The position numbers and the translations under genes were made by a program. The notes below the pieces were generated by a model. That model saw only the letters and a list, made by a program, of their open reading frames with translations. It was not told the DNA's origin and ran no database searches. A stretch of 64,000 nt of DNA from Yamagishiella unicocca (Eukaryota > Chlorophyta > Chlorophyceae > Chlamydomonadales > Volvocaceae). How positions within the stretch are numbered: the first letter of the stretch is position 1; every line of letters begins with the position of its first letter. Shown one piece after another: positions 23,001-33,135 of the stretch. The stretch lies in assembly GCA_003116995.1 (NCBI GenBank), contig BDSL01000064.1:434001-498000 (forward strand). Direction: 5' to 3'.

Positions 23001-23154
23001 GTGTTTCATCTCGCTCTGGCGCACTTGTCGAAGTAAGGCAACCTACTTGACATCGCCGCCCACGTCCAGATGTTCGTGGACCAGACCGTTGAGGCACTCC
23101 GGCAGGGGCAGCTGATCGGGATCTCTGGGCTTTGCCGAGAAGAAAAACGTGGGC
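20062..23154 (-). CDS. Epoxide-hydrolase-type alpha/beta hydrolase (first exon not found)
   Basis: Six exons in matching phase: 23154-23047, 22722-22554, 22304-22059, 21798-21571, 21257-21156 and 20202-20062 (TAG at 20064-20062), about 331 residues. In order they show LFLHGFPECWYSW (oxyanion hole), YEVVAIDMRGF, SSKPKGVAAYG, SHDWGAGVAWA (Asp nucleophile in HDWG), a cap region with YYRALLLKYMGL, WGAEDHALCL (acid) and LPDCSHWVQCDQP (catalytic His). This is the canonical order of soluble epoxide hydrolases. Haloacid-type or other alpha/beta hydrolases are less likely because of HGFPE and HDWG. The first visible exon begins in phase 2 without an ATG, so at least one upstream exon beyond 23154 is missing from the model. 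The 3' UTR runs into the 1.29-kb TIR element. Confidence 0.88.
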
Positions 23155-23226
23155 CTGGGGCGATTCAGGAGGCAATTAGTTAAAATGGTTCATTCGACGG
23201 GAGAGCAGTCGAGTAAAAGCAGATGA

Positions 23227-23802
23227 ATGGTTTGCCAAGCCAGGATCTGCACAATACTACGCGTGACTCTTCAGCCCCGAAAGAGGCATCCTGCAACCCC
23301 GTTGTACGTGAGCTACGCCGAGAGCAAGATGCGCGTCAGGGAGGACGACGACCCGACGACACTGCTGGCAGCAACACCTGGGGTGGGTGACGAGACGGAC
23401 GAGACGGCCTCACCGCTTGATAAGTTCTTTCAGCAGTATTCCCACAAGACTCAAAACTGCCATCGGTACACAAAGGAAAACGCACAGCGTTCGGAGGAAG
23501 CCCGGCGCGCCGAAATCCTGCGCGGGATGGCAAGAGGTGCAATGGATGTAAAACCAGCAAATTGCACCGCTTCGTTCCAAAGGATAGTTTCCGCGTGTGT
23601 CCGGTACGTAAGTGAACTTGACGACAGCGCATCGCCCATGAGGAGCGGCTTCCAGCAGTCACAGCGTAAAATTGGCTTTTGCCCACCTCTGCCCGTCCCA
23701 TCCCATACAAGCAAACATTCCGAGTTGGTTTCACGGAACGCAAGCGTCGCAGCTCGCCGGATGTGTCAGGGGAGCCCACCTCCAGACAGGCGACTGGCTT
23801 GA
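23227..23802 (+). other. Uncharacterised open frame, 191 codons, antisense to a longer one
   Basis: Open from 23227 (first ATG codon 23329 or a GTG at 23308) to 23802. The middle is rich in Asp, Glu, Lys and Arg, with stretches such as KENAQRSEEARRAEILRGMA that look more like a real protein than a GC-rich shadow. It overlaps the 292-codon minus-strand frame almost entirely, so at most one of the two is likely coding. No family is recognised. Confidence 0.25.
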
Positions 23803-24214
23803 ATTGGGCTTGCAGCGAATCATTTTTTGCAGCTTTCGTTCCTTGAGGTGTTGATGACATTTTGGCACGGCTGCAGGCGAAGCCTCCTAGGGGCCTAAGG
23901 TACTGGCAAGGCAGTATCTCCTGCCGGCGACCGATTGATTTGCCGCGGAAGCATAGGTTATGCTGCGTAAGCTTCCTCGATTGCCCAGAAAGGTGTATAC
24001 GGACAGATTCGTTGAAGGGCAGCATACTTCCGAAATCTGCTCGACGTACTCCCCAATATCCATTGGGATCCAAACCAGAGCAAGGATACATGCGAATATT
24101 CGACAAGCTCAATGATGTGTCCTCGAGCTGAACTTTGAGCGAGGATCGATCGGCGGTTGGTGCTGGTGGTTGACGCATATCAAAAGCTGCAGATTTCGCC
24201 ATGGAATGTTGCAC
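23336..24214 (-). other. Uncharacterised 292-codon open frame (-), possibly an upstream exon or remnant
   Basis: One uninterrupted frame from 24214, with a second possible start at 24199 (MAKSAAFDM), to 23336. No domain is recognised. Base composition here is clearly lower in GC than in neighbouring exons, and codon third positions are not strongly GC biased. A possible donor GAG|GTGGGC occurs in the frame near 23780, so part of it could be an upstream exon of the hydrolase, but no phase-consistent join to the exon at 23154 was established. It could also be a transposon remnant. Confidence 0.3.
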
Positions 24215-25517
24215 AAAGACACTATCAATAAAATCCTTTTGCCCATTGACGTTTTAGCAAACAGCGATATTGGACAAGCGATTTGACAGTCTGAGCGTCT
24301 GGAAGCGGTTGCAGAGCACGTGGCCCCGCGACCTATCCACACTGGGACGGCGGGACACTAAAAGGTGGGCGTCTGGAGTTTTACAGCTGGACTCGACCCG
24401 CTTACTTCCGTGCATTTTTGCTGTTATGTTTGAGCAGGTTTGGGGCATGCCCTGCTGGCCAATTGATACGCCCACCGTGCTGCAGTCCCTTAATCTGCTT
24501 AAGCACAGTCAAGAGATCGCGCTGGCTCCGATTCAATTCTGAGAGCTAAGCCCCTCGACGCCCAGGTACACTCCCCGGCTCCCGTGCAACCCGTTGCCTT
24601 TGATGAGCATTGAGATCAGTACCTGGATTGTGTACGCATGGGCTTACGTACACCGCTGGGTCGATAATCCTACATCCTGAGGCGCCCGCTTTCCGGCGCA
24701 ACCCCCCTAACCACTCACACCAGCCAGCCCTGTTCCCTTTCAAGGACAGTTTCTTCTGGTTGAGTAGTGCTGTTAAGTCGGCTCTATGCGGTGCCCGTGA
24801 CAACACAACATGAACAGCTCGGAGCGCAGCTCCGGAGACCCATCTGCTCATCCGCTGCGAGCCATCATCCATGCAGGTCGCTCAAGCTCTTAGCCGACGC
24901 ATCCACATGCAAAAAATGATGCCGAGTTCCCCAACGCCGGCTCAAGCTAACTCCCAGCCAGCACTGCCTCTTAGCCGACGCAGCCCAATGACCAAAAGAC
25001 ACGTATTCTGCAAGTTCCGACATGCGGGGGACGACGCACTCGTATGTATCCGAGTGCAGCGACCCCCAACCACATCGGACACATGGCGACCAAACCAACA
25101 GCCCGGCGTGGCGCCATGCACTAGGCGCATGCATTCGTTGTGCTTAGGCGCCCAGCCAGCGTTGGGGCTTTCCCGCGACCCCTCGGACCGCAGAATCTAT
25201 CCGCCTGCACCCGCTACACCCAAAGCGATGACGACGCTACAATACATATATGCGAGGAAGCCGTCAATGCGCGCTGCCAAACCTCACTGCTACGGTCCGC
25301 AGCTGTTGCGATAGCACAGCACTCGGGCAGCGCCGCTTCCGTGTGTGCGTCGCCCACAGCCCCCGAGCGCCATCACAGCTTCAGCTCCGCCGCGAGGCGA
25401 CGCCGTATTTCCTTAAAGTAAATAGCCACCTCAACTGTACGATACTGTGTACGAGATCTACCGGTACGGTATACCTGCCCTCACAACCGCCCGACCTGGC
25501 TGCGGCGACTAGTCGTT
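24215..25517. other. Intergenic region with no recognised gene
   Basis: Lower GC than its surroundings. CTTAGCCGACGCA occurs twice about 80 bp apart (24889 and 24969). Open frames are short or overlap on both strands, with no family motif. It should contain the 3' UTR of the DUF3054-like gene. Confidence 0.45.
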
Positions 25518-27701
25518 CTACCCAGGCAGCGTGGGCCTCAGCTTGCTGGCGATGCCCCGCCAGCACGTCATGGTGATCAGCAGCGCCACCACCACCTGCG
25601 CACGGTGTAGGAATGCGGGTGGGGTGGAGAGGACCAGGGAGGGCGGGGACCAGGGAGGTGACCAGCGAGGGCATTCAAGCGAAGCCAAGGAAGGCGAGGA
25701 GGGGGCTGCTAGCGGAGTGAGGACGGAGAAAGCGACGTCGAGTCGTTGCCATGGCGCGGATTCTGGATCCATCCACGCGCGCACTGCGGATCCCCCGTTG
25801 CCTGAAGCGTGGCCAGGTGAAGAGAAAGTTGAAAGAAGCTTCCACACATTACTCGCACCTCGAGCTGTGGTGACAGGTCGTCCGTGTTGAGCCCCTCCAC
25901 CACGGGCGCCGCGTCCAGGGCGTTGCGGGCCACCAGTACGGCATACGCCGCGGCGGCGGCGGTGGACGCGAAGGCCCAGGTGAGGGCGGCGCCCAGGATC
26001 TGGGGGCAGGGGGGGGAGTGCGGCGAGGGGTATTTCGGGCCGTGTAATGATGTACGGCGAGCTCAACGCTCGTCCAGGCGGTCCGTGTGCCTGTGCAGCG
26101 CCACGGTTTCGGATGCGTCTCCTGCCTGCCGCCGCGGCCCTCGCCCTCGCCGCAGACCCCGCCGCCGCTCCTTCGACTGCTGCGGGACGCCAGCACCACC
26201 ATGCATGCCAGGAGTCGCCACACGCTCGGCCTCACTGTCACCTCCCATTCTGCCCGCATTCAACCATCACTCCCACAAAAAGCCTCGCCCTTGCCTCTGC
26301 CCTTGCCTCTGCCCTTGCCTCTGCCCATTCCCCTGCTCCAGCCCCTGCCCTTGCCTCTGCCCTCGCCTCTGCCCCCTGCTCTAGCCCTTGCGTCTGCCCT
26401 TGCCTCTGCCCCCTGCTCTAGCCCTTCTGCCCTTGCGTCTGCCCTTGCCTCTGCCCCTGCTCTAGCCCCTGGTGCCGCTCACCGATCCGAAAGTGGGTCC
26501 CAGCATGGACAGCTGCCAGGGCACATCCTCGTGCGCCCGGCTGCCGCTGGGGCTGTAGTCACCGTTCCAGGCGCCCGTGCCCACCCAGCACACCAGCAGC
26601 ACGCCGACCAGCGTGGGGAAGGAGCTCCACTCGATGCGTTCGGAGGAGGCCTGTACGGCACCACGGCATGAGGCGTATAGCATGGCGGCTAGGGAGTGCG
26701 GAGTGGTGGTTGGTGGCTGGGGGTCACAAGGGACGAGGATTCAAGCGGGCGTGTCAGGCATGCGGATCGCTAGGGTGGAGGGGAGAGAGCTCGTAGGAGT
26801 GAGGGAGTTGGGATCCTGCACTGCGGCCAACATCGGTTGAGGCTCTGGCTCGCCACTCGCGAGCAGCAGCCCTGGTCCTCTTCAGAGAAAGGATCAGCAT
26901 TCCTTTACTACAAATTTGCGGTTCCGAAGTTCCTCGTGCCGCTCGTCCATCGCTCGTCCATCGCTCGTCCATCGTTCGTACCTCTGTTGCCAGGATCATG
27001 ACGCAGTCCCCCAGCAGCAGCGTCGTGTCATAGAAGCGCGACAGCAGCGGGTGCTTCCGAACGTACTGGTCCAGACGCGACACGGAGGGCGGCCGAGAGC
27101 CGGCAGCGGCCGGCCGCTGCTGCTGCTTCGGCCGCGACGGCGCCGCCGGAGGCTGGCTGGAGGCCGGAGGCCGCGTGCTACTGCTTTGCGAGGAGGCCTC
27201 CTTCCGCCCGCTGCCGGTCTTGCTGGGGCCGCCGCTGCTGCTGGCCGCAGCCCTGCTGCTGCCCGTCCTGCCCTCCCCTTGACGCCCGCTGGTGGTCTTG
27301 CGCTCCTCCTGGGGTGTACGGCAGCGCGCAGGAGCACCGTGAAAGGATGTGGAGGCAGGAGGAATTTGCAGGCCTACACTGCCTTCCTGAGCCTTCAGGT
27401 AAGGCAACACGCCGCGTTCCAGACCGCCGGAATTGCCGGCAGCATAATTAGCCCCAGGAAGAGGCCAGCATGGGGGCCAGTGCGACAGGCGCCCGTCGTT
27501 TGGCTGCCTTAGGACGTGTCCGGTGGGGGTGACGCGACTCACCTTAACAGTGCTGGCAAGGGGTCGCAGCCCGGGGCATGGTCGCGGCCTGCCGGCGCGG
27601 TGCGGTTGTCGCTGTGCAAGCGAGGTGCGGGGGCTAGGAGTGGGCCAGGGCGCACGCGGGGCAACGCTCGGCAGGCCTGGCCCGCCCGCGAGCGTCTGCA
27701 T
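25518..27701 (-). CDS. Plastid-targeted multi-pass membrane protein, DUF3054-like, 290 aa
   Basis: Five exons with GT-AG junctions, all phase 0: 27701-27543, 27308-26982, 26650-26483, 25999-25859, 25595-25518 (TAG). The first about 110 residues are rich in Ser, Pro, Arg, Gln and Ala and poor in acids, as in an algal chloroplast transit peptide. The rest holds about four hydrophobic segments: LLLGDCVMILATE, TLVGVLLVCWVGTGAW, ILGAALTWAFASTAAAAAY and VVVALLITMTCWRGI. A buried Asp in the first helix, a GxGxW turn and a basic C-terminal end resemble DUF3054, a family of cyanobacterial and plastid membrane proteins of unknown function. The gene model is firm; the family assignment is from memory of the pattern and is moderate. 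It faces the TMEM222 gene head to head. Confidence 0.72.
26275..26462. repeat. 12-bp repeat (CTTGCCTCTGCC) in an intron of the DUF3054-like gene
   Basis: Many imperfect CTTGCCTCTGCC units lie between the exons ending at 26483 and starting at 25999. Confidence 0.85.
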
Positions 27702-28427
27702 GTTGGCCTCTTGAGCTGTTACTGGCGGCTAACGATGCCGTGAAGAAGCCGCGACTGAAGTAAAGGAGGCGGTTCCCGCTTGTTTCAGCGCTATGCGAAG
27801 TCCGGCCACGTGAGCACAGCCGAAGCTAAATGTATGAGTATGAGTTGAAGGACCGCGGCGATGCCTTGGGCTTGAATTAGAGGAACACAAGCGCGCGCGC
27901 CAGGACTGTGAATGAAGCGCCGGTAAGACTCAAGAGCTCAAAGCTATAAGCGTTTATGTTAGTAACGTGATGTCGCCTGCCAACTACGTTTTTCGCAACC
28001 ACGGACCGCTCGGTTTGCTCGTGACGCAAGCAAGACGCAACTGCCGTCGCTTGGCTTGCAAGTGCGACCAAAGGTACAAGTGGAAGATTACTACCTAAAT
28101 AGACATGTCGTGACTGCTTGTGCTGCGAATTGCCATAGCCGCGCTTTGGGCGCCCACGACCGCCGTACAACATCATGCGGGGTGCCGGACAAGAGTGCGA
28201 TACGCTCAAATCTTGACACTTTAACAGACTTCGGTACAAACTCTTCCCACATCGATTTCGTAGATCCTGTGGGGGTTGTCAGAGGGTTGATGGAGCGTGC
28301 GCTACAACGTGCAAGCAGTTGGCCAATTACGACCTAACTTCGATTATTAATACCTATACCTTGAGCAACGTTTGGAGCAATCTGGATCTTGAGCAATCTT
28401 TGGGCAAACTGGACTGCACCAGTAGCC
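27702..28427. promoter_or_regulatory. Divergent promoter region, DUF3054-like gene / TMEM222 gene
   Basis: A 726-bp spacer separates the two start codons, which point away from each other. Its GC is lower than in the flanking exons. No TATA box or known element can be assigned with confidence. Confidence 0.5.
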
Positions 28428-31178
28428 ATGGCGCCGTCCGCAGGGTTCTCTCGGAGCGGAGGCCGGCCCTACGCGCTAGTTTGGAGCCCTATCCCGCTGA
28501 TCAGCTGGCTTATGCCTTTCATTGGCCACATAGGTAATGAGGGCTAGCGGCGGCACATCGCTCTGTGCTAGTTGAATCACGCCCTTGCTACGCGATTCCT
28601 CCCCCAACGAGAAAACGTGCCAAATTGAGCCACGAACCAGACTGAGGCCCTTACCGGTCCAGCCCTTCATGGCCTGCCCAACACGTATCCTCCTACCACG
28701 CAACTTGACAAAAGCCGTCTCTTCCAGGTCGCGGCGACGACCGACACCATTGTGTGCATGTGTTGCGCAACCCTCGCTTTTTTGTCGAAGGTGTGTGCTC
28801 GTCCTCTGGTCGCACGTACGACTTCGCCGGACCGTACACGGTCAACGAGGATAGCCTCCTCTTTGGGATGCCCACCAGGTTCTCCAGGGAGGGGGCTGCC
28901 GGGCTGCTACGCGCCATTGCTGAGTGTGACCTGCCCTGATCTGAATGGCTGTATGATGCGGTTCCATATGGGTTGCCACGTAGACAGGAGCTCTTCGGTT
29001 GATCACCAACCACCACCCAGGAAGCAGTGCGTCCTGTGCCTGCGATGTTTCGTCGCAGTTCCGCCACCGCACCGCCCTTACACCCGGATTCATTCGGATG
29101 AACGCTCCGCTGTCCGCCTACAGCACTCCACCCCCCGCCGGGCGCCTTTCACTCGTCCCGGCTGGCCCCCGTGGCCACGGCCGCAGGTACCTGCTGCTCA
29201 GCCCTGCCGGCCCAACAGCCAAGGGCGCCAAAAAGGGCGACGCATCAGCGGCAGGCGCGGCAGTGGCGCAAGGCACAGGTGCCCCGGAGGAATTCGAGGA
29301 GGGCACGGCGGCAGATGCTGTGGAAGAAGGCAGAGCCGCAGGAGGGCAGGTAGCGGCAGGAGGATGGATGCCAGGCTCTGGGCCTTATGGCGCTCCCAGC
29401 CAGGGGGGCGGCGGCGGTACGACGGCAGCGGTGGCGGCATCGCAGTCCTGGGATCATCGGCTGTCGTTCGCTGCCACGACGTACAGGGTAGGTGGCTGTG
29501 GGGTGGGATGGGGTAGGGTCGAGGGGAAGCCCGTTTACCGACAAAGGAGGTAAATGGGACGTGCCAGGTGGGTGCGGGAGGGTGAGGCGGGGGGAGGTTG
29601 CCGGAGGAAGAACAGCTCACAAGGCTGGGCATTATGAAAGCGCGGGGAGAACCGCTCGCCGACCTTGATCCTACAGTCACGCATGCCCCACTGCACACTT
29701 GGACACCCACGGCCTCTGCCCATCTCGCGTCCTCCCGCCCCACCGTTGCGCAGCTGATGATGTACAACCTGATGACCAACAACTGCCACTGCTTCGTGGC
29801 GCACTTCCTCAACCAGATAGGATACAGGTGCAGGCGGGCCACCCCGTGGCGCAGGGGGTCGCGCAGGAGAGCGTGGGACAGGGAGCTTCCAGGGCTAGCC
29901 GCCTCGCCGCGCGCTCTCACCGAATGATTCCCCGCATAACTCACCCGTGATGACTCATCGAGTGGCGCACCGCATAACCCACCCGTGATGACTCATCGGA
30001 TGGCACACCGGATGACTCACCCGTGATGACTCATCGGGTGGCACACCGGATGACTCACCGCTTCTCCCTCCCCTCCTCGCACGTCAGGGGCGGCGGCTGG
30101 GACATGGTCAACCTGGTGGGTACGGCAGCTGGCTGGCTGTCTGTGGTGGCGTATCACGGACGCACCCAGCCTTGGGGCTGCGACACGCGCACGTGTGCAA
30201 ACTGCGCGGCTGTTACTGCGTGTGCCGCGCGTGTGTGTGACGCTGGCGCGGTCAGCCAGGGCCCCTCACCGCTTTCTGCCCTCACGCTGCGCTGTGCTGC
30301 ACGGCTTCACGTGCACTTGGGCGTGGGAGGGTACATGTAAATGCGTGGTTTCTTAGTAACACGCACGCTCTCCTCCCTTAGTGCACACGTGGATATCGTG
30401 GCCGCACGGAAAGCGGATATGGTCAGCTCTGCACGCTTCGTTATGCCTTGCGACCTTCCTCATGCGCCTGTCGCCTGCGGAGGACATGTCATCCACGTCC
30501 TGAACAAGCACCCACCGTTACCTTCATCCTAACCGGACATAGCACGCGACTGTGGAGGACATGTGTCGCACCTCCTAACCGGCGATACATACCCACCTGG
30601 TGATAAATATGCTCGGCCCAGGCGGCGCTGATCTTCATTCGGGGGCGCTACACGTCCATGGGCGGGCTGCTATACACGTGGCTGCCCTGGGCCATTGTGG
30701 TAACCGTGGGGGTGAGCTGGGGCCTGGCTCGTGGGCGGGAGGCAAGCTGGGGGGATGGGATGGATGGATAGAGGACTGTGCTGCTGTGGACAGGTACGTC
30801 GAGGTGCACGCCGAATTTCGCGGCCTCAGAAAACCGGCTGATGCTGCTGGCTTGCCATATGGGTGCGTATCGGAAGCAATGTACGACGGCGATCCAGTAA
30901 GCGGTGCGGCCGGCACTTGCCGTACGATCGACTGCCGGGCGCATGTACGACTTGTTTGCTGCGTGGCGCTATGCTCACGTGCTTGCTGCATCCGTGATGA
31001 CGTCCGTCGTACACGACTCCAATGTACGTACGTGCCGTACCATTTGTACTGCCCGTACCGCTCTCAGGCGTATTTCGGCCGGACACTGTTCCTCTTCTGC
31101 TACGTCGCGACATGCGTTCCGATGCTGGCCTGGTTCCTGCTGTACACCTGGTGCTGCTGGAGGGACCTCAGCTTCTAG
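28428..31178 (+). CDS. TMEM222/DUF778 family membrane protein, 265 aa
   Basis: Seven exons: 28428-28533, 28791-28878, 29187-29487, 29754-29827, 30088-30115, 30622-30711, 31068-31178 (TAG), 798 nt, all GT-AG and phase-consistent. The order of motifs matches TMEM222: ALVWSPIPLISWLMPFIGHI, GVCSSSGRTYDFAGPYTV, LLFGMPTRYLLL, SWDHRL, the hallmark TNNCHCFVAHFLNQIGY near residue 174, GGGWDMVNL, then two hydrophobic helices in the last two exons. TMEM222 proteins are endomembrane proteins of poorly known function; the NNCHxFV motif resembles a Cys/His hydrolase centre, but catalysis is unproven. Odd feature: exon 3 inserts about 75 residues of Ala/Gly/Glu-rich sequence between FGMPTRYLLL and SWDHRL. 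Confidence 0.93.
29932..30060. repeat. About 45-bp tandem repeat in intron 4 of the TMEM222 gene
   Basis: ACTCACCCGTGATGACTCAT recurs about three times with small changes, each followed by CGNNTGGCNCACCG. Confidence 0.9.
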
Positions 31179-33135
31179 GAGAAGTAGATGCACGGTAGTA
31201 ACAGCAACAGCAGTTGTGCCGACCTGGTATCAGGCATTGGCGCGGTGTTGCGTCTCGCTGACGGCTTGTTGCTGGTGACTGGTGGTTTGCTGGTTGCGAC
31301 TGTCTTGCGGATGCCGCGACTGGCTTGCAGATGGCTTGCTGGCGCCGTGCACACGGCTAATGGCGGTGTGCAGCGTGTCATTGTGATTGGTGTCCTCCTT
31401 GCCACAGCGCAGCACTTGGCGATGGGCGGTGATCTACATTGGTGATGTAGACAATTTTATCGACCGGCTCGGCGGCATGGACATCGCCGATACCTTTCGG
31501 GAACATTTTAGTTTCGTGTTGGAGAAGCTTTCGTGAGGCAATGTAGTGTATAGTTGAACATCTCCGCGAACGTCGTCACACACTGCTGGGTGATCCAGAC
31601 TGCGGCTTTCCTTTTCTGCCACCGGCAGCCCGCGATGGTGAGCTGCGGGTCCATGCGGATCGTCCTCCTCAAGTGGCGAGCTACGGCGGGACGCAAGCCC
31701 GAGTGAGCCCAAGGGACCAGATTATGGGAGTTCATAAGCCGGCGGGGGACCTGCCAAATCAGGTCAGAGGTAACACCTGCCACGGGACTTCGCCGTCGCC
31801 GTCACGCAGGCGCTTGATGGTGTGGCCGGCACAGATCCCTGCAAGGTAAGAGGCTCCGTTAGTGCCGACGCCGCTCGGGAGCGCGCGGCGATGGTTGTAT
31901 GTGTAGAAATTGGCCAGCACGTACGCCGCGTACACCTCCCGTTCGGCAGCCGCGTTATTTGCAACTATTCATTTGCTTTCGCGCACCGCTGGAAATGGGA
32001 AGAAGCTCACATGCGGCGGGCGGGCGGGGCCTGCGGGTGTACCGGCCGGTTCCAAGACACACACGTCAGGACGCATCGACGTCGGACATCCACACGACTC
32101 GGGAGGGCCTGCGTTGACGGCTGCGCTGCCTTGCATTTGGACCCCGCAGGCTGCTACGCCACGTCCCTGCCTACCTCCGCCCACGGATACTTGGTTTCGC
32201 GGTGCGGAGAGATATGAGTAGTACCGAACTACCGATATCCGTGAGTTTCCCCGGGAGTAGCTGGGGTATACTGAGGAATTGACTAATACGGTTGACTCAA
32301 CGCTTTACCATATGCTGTCGCTGCTGGTCTTCGGTTGACTCAACGCTTTACCATATCCTGTCGCTGCTGGTCTTTCAATGGCGGCATACACGCCCAAGGC
32401 CTGTACCCAGGCTAAGTGCTGTAACCTGAAACCGTGAAACGCCGGCGCCACCCGCGAACGTGTTGGCTACACACTAGGTGAACCATACCTATCCTCAGTG
32501 CCCAGATACTACTATACAGTGCTGCCAGCATGCAGGCCAAATCACCAATCTACACAAGCAAGTGACCCATGAACGCGGTTGGCTGTTGTGTTGTACTGTG
32601 TTTGGATAAGGCTCGCTCGCTTAATCCACGCAGTGGTGCGCTGCGCTGTCGTCATAGAACGCGCACGGCCGGCTCTTGGGCCGCCACCGTGGCTACGCAG
32701 CAAGGCCCCGCATTCGTGGCCAATGCCGCCTTCACATCATTCAAGGCGCAGAACACGCGGCCTCCCTCGCGGCCTCTCTCCCATGACGGCTCTCGTAGTG
32801 ACATGAGCCAGGAAGGGCCAAATTACACTACACCTGCCTCCATACGAAACACAATGAAATCGCCAGCAGCCCGGCCCCCACCCAAAATGCAGGATACTCT
32901 CCTCGCCTGTCGCATCGGGTGGCTGTCGTACTCGTGTTTCGGAGCATGCCCGGCCTCTGGTTCCCGCTTCGCTATCTTCCCTTCTCGTGCACGCACATCC
33001 TGCCGGCCTTCACGTCTCGCGAGCTGCTCTCTAGGACACTCGGACTGACGGCCGTGCCTGTTTCCTGTGACAGCCACCATATCTTCGATTTCTTCCCCTA
33101 GACAGCTTGGCACCGAATGGCTAGCTCAGCTACTG
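31179..33135. other. Convergent intergenic region
   Basis: It lies between the 3' ends of the TMEM222 gene and the first repeat-protein gene. A minus-strand open frame at 31508-31783 (91 codons) and a plus-strand one at 32569-33048 have no recognised domain. A TGTAA (plus-strand ttaca at about 32823) lies 313 bp past the minus-strand stop and is a candidate polyadenylation signal. Confidence 0.45.
32289..32374. repeat. 43-bp tandem duplication
   Basis: Two adjacent copies begin CGGTTGACTCAACGCTTTAC and differ at about one position. Confidence 0.95.

Noticed and set aside
29198..29944. 248-codon minus-strand frame opposite TMEM222
   Set aside because: It is a complement shadow of exon 3 and the following exon, whose NNCHCF motif and splice sites support the plus strand.
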